Shown: positions 51,837-62,047 of the stretch, in pieces | Layout of the letters: the number at the start of each line of letters is the position of its first letter | How positions within the stretch are numbered: position 1 is the first letter of the stretch | NCBI GenBank assembly: GCA_017935675.1 | Contig: JAGBHE010000036.1 | Coordinates: forward strand, 29,990 to 93,989 | Origin: Clostridia bacterium | Lineage (GTDB): Bacteria > Bacillota > Clostridia > UBA1381 | Reading direction: 5' to 3' | Length of the DNA stretch: 64,000 nt | Program-made: the position numbers and the translations under genes | The notes under the pieces: generated by a model | Database searches by the model: none | The model's input: the letters and a program-made list of their open reading frames with translations, nothing else | What the model was told of the DNA's origin: nothing

Positions 51837-54800
51837 ATGATAAAAAGAATTATTGGCAGTGCTGTGGCAGTATCGTTTATAATGTCTGTTATATTATCGG
51901 TTACACCTGTTGTAATGGCGGAGGATAATCCCGTAATTTTTAACATAAGCTGCGATATATCGCCCGGAGAAGTTTTTAATGCTTACGGGGCTGATATTGA
52001 CGCGGTAAATGAAATTGAACTGATTAATGCTGACAGCAGCGAATCATATTTTGTAAAAAAGATAAACGGCGATAATGATTATCTGACTGCAATTCTGCCT
52101 TCAAGCGCGCCTGCGGGCCTGTATTATATCCGTATTAACGGCAAAGACAGCAAAACGGTTTTAAATGCGCCGAAACCTAAATGGATAAGCAACCGCAAGG
52201 CTTATGCGGGACAGGTGATATCAGTTTTCGGTCAGGGGTTATTGCCGCCGGAATATGGTGTGCAGTCTGCGGCAAGTGTTAAGCTGTCTGACGGTAAAAG
52301 GACAATATATCCTGAGATTACAGCCGCAAATCCGTATGAAATTAAGTTCAGAGTGCCGGAGGGTGCTGTGGGCGGAATATATGATGTATACGTAAGCTGC
52401 GGAAATGATTTGTGGTTTACGCCCGAATATACTGAGGACAACAACAGACTTGAAATCATGCCGGATGTTGTAAGAACGGTTAGCGCGGACGAAACGGCAA
52501 ATATAGAAATAAAAACTCCCGCCGGTAATTCATACACCGTCTGGGATACGGAGTCGAAGGGTAATTATTTGTACGTTCAGGCTGCAAGTCCGGATGATTC
52601 GGGCAGAAGCGGTCTCAGGGTATATGATATAAGCAATATGCAAAGCCCCGCTGACGTTACACCGGATAATGATGATATGTATTTTTCAACGGCAGTTGCC
52701 GCTGTGGGCGCTTTGCATATCGAAGGGGATTATCTGTACTGCCTTACATGGGATAATCCTGCATATTTGCTGCAATACAGCATTAAAAATCCGGCAGCAC
52801 CCGTTCTTGCCGGAAAACATAAATTGAACAGTGTTTCAACTCCGAGAGATATGGTATTATACGGCAGCAGGGCTTATATTGCAGCATGCGGCGGTATTGT
52901 CAGCGTTGAATTGGAGGACGCATATTCCGAATCAACATGGAAAACAGGGTATGACGCTAATCTGCTGTCCATAGATATAGAAAATGATGTGCTCTTCTAT
53001 ACGGCATTTAACGACAACGGAGTATCATACCTTTATGTCAGCAGAATAAACGGGGACGGAAGCGTATCAAATATAGGCAGACGCGGCTTTGACAATATTG
53101 AAAGAATAGCTGACGTATGCGTGAATGACGGCTATGCATATCTCGGTTTAAGAAATGAGAATGCAAGCCCTCAGATAAACAAACTGGTTTCGGTTGAAGT
53201 TGGCTCAGCGGACAATGAAGCCGCATTAAACAATGCTGCCGTCAATCAGACGGATTTATCATACAGGATATCCGAAATAGGTGAATACAGAGGATACATA
53301 TGCGTTTCAAGTCTTGACGGAAGATTTGTTGTATATGATGGGACGGAAGGCTTGAATCCGATTGAAAAGTGCGTTGTAAATAACTGGCGGCCTAACTGGT
53401 GCGCAGGTATCGGCGACGGATTTGCCTTTATGGGGAATGCGGACTCAGGTGTGAATGTCATAAGAATAAATATCGCAGAAAAGAAAGCGGAAGACCCCCT
53501 TGGTCTCGGTGTTTATTGGGCGGCTGAGTTTAACTGGGATAATACAGTGAATGTTGATATTGCCGATAAGAAAAACACGGATGTGACGGATTACATAAGA
53601 AATGCGGTAAACGACGCATATAATGCCGGCGGCGGAGTGGTTCTTATTCCTGAGGGTGAGTTTATTATCAGGGATATAGAGATGAAGAACGGAGTAGTCT
53701 TAAGAGGTGCGGGACATGACAAGACTGTTTTAAGGTATAATCACAGCGAATGGGCTGTTATAAGAAACAGCAGCAGTCCGGAAGGCCTCGGCGGATTGCA
53801 GGGTATATGCGATTTGAAGGTTACGCTTGACCTCGGAGATGACGCACCTTATTATCCCGATTATATTTTCTATTTCGGTTCATTCGGGAATGCAGGCATG
53901 AGCAAGGTATTTGTAAAAAACTGTGACACGGATATGCCGATGTTCAGAAGATGGAACGGTGAATACGCAGAGGAGTCCGGTAATATGCCGGGGCAGGCTC
54001 CGAAGCTGTCCGACGACGGACGCGGTATAGCATTTTACACCGATGTCCGGTCCGATGTTTTGATTGACAGCTGTAATTTTAAAGGATTTATCGGTTCGCC
54101 GTATATAATTTCTTCATCAAGCGGCGGAACAAAATATATTACAATGCGAAACTGTACAATGCGTATGAATACGGGAAATGCACATTTGCTGGGCTCATAT
54201 GTGGTAGCTGAGAACAACAGCATCATAATAGAAAAGGAGCTTGAGAATCCGTATGATTTCAATTCGGAGGGTATTATAACAAGAGCTCCGTCATACATTG
54301 CAAATAATTATATTGAGGGTGCGGGAAAAACAGGACATAATGACGGTGAGGCTATCCTTACCGAAAACGCAGGCGGCGGAGGAACGAAGCTTGCAGGTGT
54401 TGTTACAGCTTCAACATCAAATTCCGTTACCGTAAATCCCGAGAGGAATAATAATTCATGGGACCTGTCATATCATGCATGGTATCCGCTGAATATTGTT
54501 ATCACAAAGGGCAAGGGTATGGGACAGTACCGTTCAATTTCCCGGGCAGATGAGAGTACGGGGACAATATATGTTTCAAAGCCTTGGGACATACAGCCCG
54601 ACAGTACAAGCCGTTTTGCCGTAATTCAGCCTGTTAAGGGGGCTATTGTTTATAATAACAGAATTAAAGACTGCTCAAAGGGATTATGGTTTTATAATAA
54701 CAGCATTGACTGTGTAATGGCTGAAAACATATGCGAAAATTCATCAGGACTGTTTGTTAATTCGTGTGATTTGGGACCCGGCAATGAACAAACCGTATCA

Positions 54801-55613
54801 TATTTCAATAAAATGGTGAACAACACCGTTTCGGGATTTTCCGATAAGGTTCATTCATCGGCAATCGGTGAAACTGTTATTCTGTGGGTTGATACGGATG
54901 CTTATGCCGTAAATTCATACGGAAGCGAAATAAGAGGTAATTTGTATGACGGCAGCGGATATAACAAAAATCATATCAGCGGAATAATCGAATCCGGAGA
55001 TATTACGGGAATTTATCTCGGTCATTCGGACAGATTAAACGAAAATGATAAGCTGAGTGATTTGTCAAGCCCTGTGGTTAAGGCGGGAATAATATCCGAA
55101 AACACCGTTAGGAACAGCGAAAGAGGCATTTCAATCGGCGGAAATGCTTATCCTGATACATGGTTCCACAAATATTCTTACCGCACAAGGGGAACAACAG
55201 GCATTGCTCTGCGGAACAATATTACGGATAATACGGAAATCCCGTATTGCTATAACTATAAAGACGGCAAAATGCCGCTTGATGATGTCTATGAAGCGTC
55301 AGGACATATAAAGGCATCCTTGGATATGACAATGACAGATAAGGCTGAAAACGGGACGGTGGATTTTTCGGCGGAAATTTCAAATGTGGATTTTATATCT
55401 GATGATTTTAAACTTATTATTGCGGTTTATGATGATTCCGGACATCTGATTAAAGCCGCAGTCGGGTCTGATGTGAAAATTGAAAAAGGCGGCCAATCAA
55501 TTATCAGAGCATCGGCAGATTTATCAGATGTTAATATCAAAAATGTAAAAATTAAAGGCTTTGTATGGAATAATAATATGAATCCGGCATTAATTAATCC
55601 ATATAGCTGCTGA
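51837..55613 (+). CDS. Secreted IPT, LVIVD-propeller, beta-helix fusion protein
   Basis: The order is: signal peptide (ending TPVVMAED), one or two IPT/Ig-like modules (to about residue 215), an LVIVD-type propeller (about 225-545, including GLRVYDISNMQSPADVTP), a right-handed beta-helix (about 555-1140, with VVLIPEGEFIIRDIEMKNGVVLRGAG and TENAGGGGTKL), and the C-terminal AVYDDSGHLIKA module (about 1155-1258). Compared with the protein at 47178, the propeller sits exactly between the IPT part and the EDPLGL...W junction. No SLH anchor is present. Catalytic residues of the helix were not identified; lyase or hydrolase activity on a polysaccharide is inferred from fold. Confidence 0.78.
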   Translation: MIKRIIGSAVAVSFIMSVILSVTPVVMAEDNPVIFNISCDISPGEVFNAYGADIDAVNEIELINADSSESYFVKKINGDNDYLTAILPSSAPAGLYYIRINGKDSKTVLNAPKPKWISNRKAYAGQVISVFGQGLLPPEYGVQSAASVKLSDGKRTIYPEITAANPYEIKFRVPEGAVGGIYDVYVSCGNDLWFTPEYTEDNNRLEIMPDVVRTVSADETANIEIKTPAGNSYTVWDTESKGNYLYVQAASPDDSGRSGLRVYDISNMQSPADVTPDNDDMYFSTAVAAVGALHIEGDYLYCLTWDNPAYLLQYSIKNPAAPVLAGKHKLNSVSTPRDMVLYGSRAYIAACGGIVSVELEDAYSESTWKTGYDANLLSIDIENDVLFYTAFNDNGVSYLYVSRINGDGSVSNIGRRGFDNIERIADVCVNDGYAYLGLRNENASPQINKLVSVEVGSADNEAALNNAAVNQTDLSYRISEIGEYRGYICVSSLDGRFVVYDGTEGLNPIEKCVVNNWRPNWCAGIGDGFAFMGNADSGVNVIRINIAEKKAEDPLGLGVYWAAEFNWDNTVNVDIADKKNTDVTDYIRNAVNDAYNAGGGVVLIPEGEFIIRDIEMKNGVVLRGAGHDKTVLRYNHSEWAVIRNSSSPEGLGGLQGICDLKVTLDLGDDAPYYPDYIFYFGSFGNAGMSKVFVKNCDTDMPMFRRWNGEYAEESGNMPGQAPKLSDDGRGIAFYTDVRSDVLIDSCNFKGFIGSPYIISSSSGGTKYITMRNCTMRMNTGNAHLLGSYVVAENNSIIIEKELENPYDFNSEGIITRAPSYIANNYIEGAGKTGHNDGEAILTENAGGGGTKLAGVVTASTSNSVTVNPERNNNSWDLSYHAWYPLNIVITKGKGMGQYRSISRADESTGTIYVSKPWDIQPDSTSRFAVIQPVKGAIVYNNRIKDCSKGLWFYNNSIDCVMAENICENSSGLFVNSCDLGPGNEQTVSYFNKMVNNTVSGFSDKVHSSAIGETVILWVDTDAYAVNSYGSEIRGNLYDGSGYNKNHISGIIESGDITGIYLGHSDRLNENDKLSDLSSPVVKAGIISENTVRNSERGISIGGNAYPDTWFHKYSYRTRGTTGIALRNNITDNTEIPYCYNYKDGKMPLDDVYEASGHIKASLDMTMTDKAENGTVDFSAEISNVDFISDDFKLIIAVYDDSGHLIKAAVGSDVKIEKGGQSIIRASADLSDVNIKNVKIKGFVWNNNMNPALINPYSC

Positions 55614-55630
55614 AAGAAGGAGTGTAAATC

Positions 55631-58600
55631 ATGAAGAAAACAATATCTTTGTTATTGAGTATTATGCTCATTATCCAGCTTGGTATGGCAGGGTCGGTAA
55701 ATGCGGCAGAGTATCAGAAGAACTCTGTTGAAACCTCTTTTATAAGCTGCGGCGGATATGACACAGCAATTGAAGGAGAGTATGCATACGTATTGTATGA
55801 TGAAACAACGGTTAAAAAAATTCATATCCCGAGTGGCGATGTTGTCTCGGCATTTACAGCAAGTGACATTCAGTTCAGATTAAGATTTGATGAAACGCAT
55901 TCGAACAAAATTATAACAGTAAGTGACGGTATTGTTCTTGTAAGAACAACACAAAATCAGATTTCGGGATATCTGATTGACTTTACAAAAGAAGCTCCTG
56001 TCGGTCATAAGGTTAATATGTCAGGCTGGGGCGCTGATGCAACGATGCAGATAGTTCATGGCTATATATTCATGACTGCTGCCGATGAAATTTACACATA
56101 TAAGGTAAGCGATGTGTTTGGCCGCAATGAAAACGAAGAAGAATGGGGCTGGGGAAAATGGCATTCAAGAACCAAAATCAGTGAGGTTGTAAGCGGATGC
56201 TCGGAAAGCAGCAGCAAGGTATATGATTTCAATATCCAATGGGACGGCATAAATGACGGTCTTTTTGTAAGCCTGCCGCAGTGCTGGAGCGGTAATATTG
56301 CTCCGGACAGCAACATCATTATCGGTAAAATTGTAATGAACGGCAATGAACCCTCCATAGGCAGTGATTTTATTAAAGAAAAGGTGTCGAACCTTGTTAA
56401 TTACGGTGCTTATTCTAAATATGCAGGTTCATCATCACTCGTTTTAAACAACAAGCTTTATGTTGTAAACAGAATTACAGACGGTGGATCATGGTATATA
56501 TCAATAAATGATCAGGGCTTATTCGGCTATGATTTATCGTCGGGTGCTCCCGTTTATGACAATTTACAGTTTTTTAAGCCTGAAGCGGAAAGAACGGTAG
56601 CAGCTGTTCCGTTTGCAGATAAGGCTGCGTCTGTAACAACGGCAGGTAATGTATATGTTCTTGACCCGGATAACGGCTATAATGTTATTGATACATTTTC
56701 GCTCGGGCAGGGGAACGTAGTGAACGTAAGATATGACGGAAGCAAGATATGCGCTCATTTTGAGAATAAGGGCTTTGCTGTTCTCGATACAAAATCCTTG
56801 TATAAATACGATTTATCATGGGGAAGTCTTTTCGGCAAGCAGGATGATGACAATACCGGAAACTATATAAAGGAAGCCGGTTATGCAACTGCCGTAGAAG
56901 GCGAGTACGCATATATCCTGAAGGATGATCACACAGTTAAGCAGGTTGTTGCAAAGACCGGTGAAACAGTTAAGACCTTTACGGCAGATACGTCTAATGT
57001 CACATATGCAACAGGCTCATATAATTCTGTTAATTCAGAATATATAGCTGTAGAGAATGGTCTTGTAATGGTTAAAATGGCAAGCTACAAGGGAGAAACA
57101 AACATTGTGGGCTGTGATTTGATTGATTTTACGAAGGAAACACCTGTCAACAAGCCATATGCATTCAATATAGGCTGGGGTGCTGAAAGCTACATAGGAA
57201 TGTCAAACGGATTTGTTTACACGGCTGCAAATGATGAAGTAAAAGTATACCCGGTAAATGAGATGCTCACAGATCCCGGTGACGGAGATCACTGGTGGCT
57301 GTTCAGCTCAGAGCTCAAGATGAGCAGTGTTTTGGGAACGAGTGAAAACGAAGCGAGAACAAGAGGAATAAACCTCCACTGGACCTCTGGTAATGCCGGT
57401 AAATATATTGTATTGCCTTGCTGCTGGGGCTCAACGGAAAAAGCTAATCATTATATAACGATTGGTGATTTTTCGGTTAATGCTGAAGGAAAGCTCATTT
57501 TATCAACAGATAATCTTACAAAAATCTCATCGGAATATTTTCCCGATTGCTTTAACGCCTTTGACACATTGATGATCGGTGACAAGATATATATTTTAAA
57601 CAATCATGCGTCGGGCTGGTCTGTATGGGAGCATGCAGGTGTTTATGAAATAACATTAAATGCCGACGGCAGTGTAGAAAAAAAGCAGATAACGCCTGAA
57701 GATAAGTGGGATCATTCAAATTCACGTGTTGTCGGTATGGCGCAGTCGGGTAAGTACATTGCAATGGTTTCATATAACGGCCGGGTATATATGTATAACA
57801 CGGAAACAGGTGTTATAGAATATAACATTGATATGGGCGTTACCGATGCAAAGCCAAAGTATGCCAAGAAGTCGGGCAATATGATATACGTTCAGTTTGA
57901 TGACAAGGGATATTCTGTTTTAAAACTTGATAAGGAGCCTTCAATATCGTTTGGTAAAGCAGCGGCAGCAGTTGAAGGCGGCATTATCAATGTTTCGGCA
58001 GATGTTGTCAACAGCGGTGAAGGTGATGCCGAGAACTATAACTTTATTGCGGCTGTATACAACGGCGGCAAGCTGTGCGAGTTAAAGGCGGCAAGCAAGA
58101 CAATTCAGGCTAAGGGAGAGGAAGCTGTAAGCTTTGAACTGAATCTGCCGGAAAACACAGACAATATGTACGTAAAGGTTATGTCAGTTGATCTCAGCAC
58201 ATTGAAGCCTAACTGCGACAGTGTGAAAATAACATCATTTAATGCTGCAGTGGAACAGACATACGGCCTTGATGTGTACAATGATTCGTCAAAACCGTTA
58301 TGCGTAGCATTTCTCGGCGGTTCAATCACAGAGGGCAACATGTATTCGCTTCCTGTAACAAATGACTTTTTCCGCAAGGACGGCAGAGAAGTAACATATG
58401 TGAATGCAGGTATAGGAGGAACGGGTTCAGCCCTCGGCGCATTCAGATTGCAAAATGATGTGCTTTCATATAATCCCGATGTAGTATTTATTGAATATTC
58501 GGTAAATGACGCAGGTGTTATGGATGCGGGCGTAACATATGAAGCTATAATAAGACAGCTTTTAGAGGCTGACCATGTGCCTGTAATTATTCCGGTAAAC

Positions 58601-59266
58601 CTTACAACAACATGGCTTCAGTCTGCAACCGACAGATTTGACCCTGTATGCGATTATTATGGAATTAAGGATATAAATGTTCATGAGTATTTACAGAGTA
58701 TGGTTGACAGCGGTCAGACAACATGGGATCAGTTATTTGCAGGTACAGACGGAACTCATCCGAATGAAAGACTCGGTCAGATTTATGCTGACTATATAAC
58801 GGATTGTCTCACAAACCGGGCAGCCGACTATTTCAAGGTAATAAGCAACAAGGAACAGCCGTATTCAGCAGCTTACGCATTTAATTCACCTTGTCTTGTT
58901 CCTGCCGAAAATGCAGTATACAGCGCGGGATTCAGCAAGAATACAAATGCGAATTCACACTTTGCAGGCGGTACAATGGTGAGCACAACTCCGGGAAGCA
59001 CAATTAAATACAGCTTCACAGGCACTGCTATCGGATTCTATGTTGCCTGTGGTGAAGCAGGAACAACGGCAACATATAAGATTGACGGTAAGCATGTCGG
59101 TAAGATTGACTGTTATGAGAGCGGTCACGGTGATATGCCTATGGGCAAGTCATTGAGATATGATCTTGAAGACGGAAACCACACAATTGAAATTACTGTT
59201 AATGAACCGCAGAACAATGACAGAACAAAGTTTGAGATCGGTTACTTTATGGTAAATAAGCAGTAA
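55631..59266 (+). CDS. Secreted double-propeller SGNH/GDSL esterase
   Basis: After a signal peptide (ending GSVNAAEY) come two tandem homologous units of about 380 residues each. They begin SCGGYDTAIEGEYAYVLYD (about 37) and EAGYATAVEGEYAYILKD (about 414), read as two beta-propeller-like domains. The shared AAVYNGGKLCEL module lies at about 775-875. The SGNH hydrolase domain (about 885-1075) has the nucleophile S898 in GGSITEG, block II GIGGTGS, block III YSVNDAG, and D1040/H1043 in TDGTHPNE. A C-terminal beta-sandwich of about 130 residues follows. The expected activity is deacetylation of glycans outside the cell. It is the last gene of the long operon, with two hairpins after it. Confidence 0.85.
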   Translation: MKKTISLLLSIMLIIQLGMAGSVNAAEYQKNSVETSFISCGGYDTAIEGEYAYVLYDETTVKKIHIPSGDVVSAFTASDIQFRLRFDETHSNKIITVSDGIVLVRTTQNQISGYLIDFTKEAPVGHKVNMSGWGADATMQIVHGYIFMTAADEIYTYKVSDVFGRNENEEEWGWGKWHSRTKISEVVSGCSESSSKVYDFNIQWDGINDGLFVSLPQCWSGNIAPDSNIIIGKIVMNGNEPSIGSDFIKEKVSNLVNYGAYSKYAGSSSLVLNNKLYVVNRITDGGSWYISINDQGLFGYDLSSGAPVYDNLQFFKPEAERTVAAVPFADKAASVTTAGNVYVLDPDNGYNVIDTFSLGQGNVVNVRYDGSKICAHFENKGFAVLDTKSLYKYDLSWGSLFGKQDDDNTGNYIKEAGYATAVEGEYAYILKDDHTVKQVVAKTGETVKTFTADTSNVTYATGSYNSVNSEYIAVENGLVMVKMASYKGETNIVGCDLIDFTKETPVNKPYAFNIGWGAESYIGMSNGFVYTAANDEVKVYPVNEMLTDPGDGDHWWLFSSELKMSSVLGTSENEARTRGINLHWTSGNAGKYIVLPCCWGSTEKANHYITIGDFSVNAEGKLILSTDNLTKISSEYFPDCFNAFDTLMIGDKIYILNNHASGWSVWEHAGVYEITLNADGSVEKKQITPEDKWDHSNSRVVGMAQSGKYIAMVSYNGRVYMYNTETGVIEYNIDMGVTDAKPKYAKKSGNMIYVQFDDKGYSVLKLDKEPSISFGKAAAAVEGGIINVSADVVNSGEGDAENYNFIAAVYNGGKLCELKAASKTIQAKGEEAVSFELNLPENTDNMYVKVMSVDLSTLKPNCDSVKITSFNAAVEQTYGLDVYNDSSKPLCVAFLGGSITEGNMYSLPVTNDFFRKDGREVTYVNAGIGGTGSALGAFRLQNDVLSYNPDVVFIEYSVNDAGVMDAGVTYEAIIRQLLEADHVPVIIPVNLTTTWLQSATDRFDPVCDYYGIKDINVHEYLQSMVDSGQTTWDQLFAGTDGTHPNERLGQIYADYITDCLTNRAADYFKVISNKEQPYSAAYAFNSPCLVPAENAVYSAGFSKNTNANSHFAGGTMVSTTPGSTIKYSFTGTAIGFYVACGEAGTTATYKIDGKHVGKIDCYESGHGDMPMGKSLRYDLEDGNHTIEITVNEPQNNDRTKFEIGYFMVNKQ

Positions 59267-59302
59267 TCCGTTGTTAATTCTTTAAAGTAATAACCGTAAA
59301 GG

Positions 59303-59367
59303 TCTGTCATTTTGTCAAATGACAGACGGTCGGCGGCGGATGCTAAGGCATCCGCCGTTTTGTTTTG
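59303..59367 (+). terminator. Double hairpin terminator at the end of the long operon
   Basis: The first perfect hairpin is TCTGTCATTT-tgtc-AAATGACAGA (59303-59326). The second is GGCGGATGC-taag-GCATCCGCC (59335-59356), followed by GTTTTGTTTTG, a strong intrinsic terminator. They stand 37 bp after the stop of the esterase gene. Confidence 0.88.
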
Positions 59368-59420
59368 CCGTATTAAAAATATTTATGGCATAAAATAATT
59401 TGTTTTGGAGGTTAATAATT

Positions 59421-61703
59421 ATGTCAAGGGTTTTATTGGACGCTGACTGGAGATTTTTTGAGGGTGACTTTGAGCAAAACACCATGCATAAGGGATATAC
59501 AAAAGCAGGTGAATGGGGATTTGGGTTTTCTGCCGCCGGATTTGACGACAGTTGCTGGGAGGAAATAGATATTCCGCATGATTTTGCGGTAAAAAAGAAA
59601 CCTGAGCCTTTTAATCGGACGCAGACGAAAAGAGATGACAGCCTCAGAGTTGCTGTTGGCAGCAAGGTTGGCGGCGTAGCTTGGTACAGAAAAAAGCTTA
59701 TTATGGATAAGCCGAAACCCGACGAAAGAATTTTTATAGAGTTTGACGGTGTTTACAGGAACAGCCGTGTTTATGTAAATGAATTTTATATCGGCTCTAA
59801 TCTCAGCGGATATATTGGCTTTGAATTTGATATAACGGATTTTTTACATGAGGGCGAAAACATTATAGCTGTAAGGTGTGACGCGTCGGAGGCTGAAGGC
59901 TGGTGGTATCAGGGAGGCGGAATATTCCGTCACGTATGGCTGAAAACCGAAAAAGATGTATTTGTTTCAGATGTGTATGCAAAATCAAAAACAGCAGGAA
60001 ATAAAGGGTTTTTTGAGATTGAAACAGAAATTAAAAATAAGTCCGCCGGTCTGTATGAGGGAACCTTGAGGGTAGATGTCATAAGTCCGGCCGGCGAGGT
60101 ATTAACCGCTGACTCGTCTGTAAGTGTCGGTTCATATAAAAATATCCTGACAACAATAAAAATATCGGTTAATAATCCCATGCTCTGGTCGTGTGAAAAT
60201 CCGAATTTATATACCGTGAAGGCTTATATTGATAACGGAAGCGAATATATTCTGACAACAGGAATACGCGATGTATACTTTGATGAGAACAAAGGATTTT
60301 TCTTAAACGGCAAAAGCGTTAAAATAAAAGGCGTATGTATGCATCAGGATCATGCCGGACTCGGAACGGGACTGTTTGACGGGATATATGATTTCAAAAT
60401 ACGTAAGCTGAAGGAAATGGGCTGCAATGCCGTAAGAATGTCACATAACCCGTGCAGCAGGGAGTTCCTTGATATGTGTGACGCTCACGGAATACTCGTC
60501 ATGGTTGAAAACAGGCTTTTGTCAAGTGGGGAGGAGGATATGAGCCAGCTTAAAAGAATGATAATAAGAGACAGGAATCATCCATGCGTATTCATGCTTT
60601 CCATAGCCAATGAGGAAGGTAAGCTGCAGTTTAGCGAAACAGGTGCAAGGATAGCAAAAACAATGCATGATTATATAAAGAGCATGTGGGATATAGATGT
60701 TACCTTGGCTTTGGTTTTTTGGGATATGGTGGGCGGCGGTCTTATAACCGATGTATATAAGGCAGAAAAAATAGCAAAATATGTTGATGTAACCGGACAC
60801 AACTATAATCACGCAATATGGGACGAATTTCAGAAGGTGTATAAAAAACCGTTTATATCCACGGAGCAAAGAGGTATACCGCAGACCCGCGGCTGTTATA
60901 TGAGCGATCCCGAAAAATGCCGTATAGGGGTTATGGACACGGAAAACGGGTTCTTCTGCGGAGAGGGTGAAGAGGTATGGGCGTTTACTGCACAGCGCCC
61001 GTATGTAAGCGGCTTGTTTATCTGGACGGGATTTGATTATCACGGCGAGCCTTCGCCTTATGACTGGCCGGCAATCTCAAGCCAATTCGGAGTTATGGAT
61101 TTATGCGGCTTTGAAAAGGACGGTTTTTATTATTATAAAGCGATGTGGAGAGAAGAACCTTCAATTTATATTCTGCCGCACTGGAATGAAATTGAGGGCA
61201 TGAATGAGGAAAGAAAGGTATGGTGCTACACCAATTGTGACGAAATAGAATTATTCATTAACGGAAAATCTGTCGGGAAAAAGAAAACGGAAAGGTATAA
61301 GCATACCGAATTTAATGTTAAATATGAGCCGGGAGAAATCAGAGCGGCGGGATTTATCAATAATAAGCAGGCATGTAGTTACAGTATCCGCACAGCAATG
61401 CGGCCTGCTGCGGTAAAAGCGGATATACAAGCCCGGTATAATGAAAACGGTAAAAAATATACAATTGTTACGGTAAGAGCGGCAGATGATAAAAATGTGT
61501 TTGTGCCTGACGCGGAAAATTTGATTTGTGTGTCCGGTGCCGCAAAGGTAATAGGCTGCGGTAACGGCGATCCCATGAGCCATGCTTCCGAAACAAGCAA
61601 TGAAAGAAAGCTGTTTTTCGGGCTGGCACAGTTTATTTTCGAGGGAGACGGAAAAGTGACGTTCAGCGCAGAGGGATTAAAATCCGATGTTATTTGCTTA
61701 TAG
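59421..61703 (+). CDS. GH2 glycoside hydrolase (beta-galactosidase/glucuronidase type)
   Basis: The canonical GH2 order is visible: jelly-roll sugar-binding domain (W-RFFEGDFE...IDIPHDFAV, VAWYRKKL, VYRNSRVYVNEFYIG), Ig-like domain, TIM barrel starting at FFLNGKSVKIKGVCMHQDHAG, and C-terminal Ig-like domains. The acid/base is E398 in SIANEEG and the nucleophile E482 in PFISTEQRG. The 760 residues without signal peptide indicate a cytosolic exo-enzyme. The ATG at 59421 is 9 nt after GGAGG; the TTG-initiated longer frame has no such support. It follows a strong terminator, so it must have its own promoter. Specificity (galactose, glucuronate or other beta-sugars) cannot be decided here. Confidence 0.93.
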   Translation: MSRVLLDADWRFFEGDFEQNTMHKGYTKAGEWGFGFSAAGFDDSCWEEIDIPHDFAVKKKPEPFNRTQTKRDDSLRVAVGSKVGGVAWYRKKLIMDKPKPDERIFIEFDGVYRNSRVYVNEFYIGSNLSGYIGFEFDITDFLHEGENIIAVRCDASEAEGWWYQGGGIFRHVWLKTEKDVFVSDVYAKSKTAGNKGFFEIETEIKNKSAGLYEGTLRVDVISPAGEVLTADSSVSVGSYKNILTTIKISVNNPMLWSCENPNLYTVKAYIDNGSEYILTTGIRDVYFDENKGFFLNGKSVKIKGVCMHQDHAGLGTGLFDGIYDFKIRKLKEMGCNAVRMSHNPCSREFLDMCDAHGILVMVENRLLSSGEEDMSQLKRMIIRDRNHPCVFMLSIANEEGKLQFSETGARIAKTMHDYIKSMWDIDVTLALVFWDMVGGGLITDVYKAEKIAKYVDVTGHNYNHAIWDEFQKVYKKPFISTEQRGIPQTRGCYMSDPEKCRIGVMDTENGFFCGEGEEVWAFTAQRPYVSGLFIWTGFDYHGEPSPYDWPAISSQFGVMDLCGFEKDGFYYYKAMWREEPSIYILPHWNEIEGMNEERKVWCYTNCDEIELFINGKSVGKKKTERYKHTEFNVKYEPGEIRAAGFINNKQACSYSIRTAMRPAAVKADIQARYNENGKKYTIVTVRAADDKNVFVPDAENLICVSGAAKVIGCGNGDPMSHASETSNERKLFFGLAQFIFEGDGKVTFSAEGLKSDVICL

Positions 61704-62047
61704 GTTAAAGCATATGGAAGGAATTTGCCCGGTGATTTTCCGATAAGGGAGAAAAATTCATAAGCCTGTCTTTTTTTGATAAATAATCTGAAGCAATATT
61801 ATGTTGTTATTTTCAAATTCCGGACGAATAAATAAAAATTATCACGGATTTCTTAATAAGCCTTGTGATATTAAACAAAAATTTATAAATGGCACCTTAC
61901 CGACCTCGTCAACCAGATACAAATTTAACATCAGGCCGCAATTTACCATTGATTTTCTCCCGAATAAGGTGTAAAATATGATATATACGGAATTGATGAA
62001 ATTATACGAGTCGGGCTTTTGATAAAATAAACGAGGGAAGGTTAATT
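61704..62047. other. Intergenic gap of 344 bp
   Basis: AT-rich and without a credible reading frame or clear hairpin before the T-run near 61771. Its last third holds the promoter of the HD-GYP gene and a GAGGGAAGG ribosome site. Confidence 0.6.
61949..61977 (+). promoter_or_regulatory. Promoter of the HD-GYP response regulator
   Basis: TTGATT (61949-61954) and TAAAAT (61972-61977) are separated by 17 bp, about 70 bp before the ATG at 62048. Confidence 0.55.
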
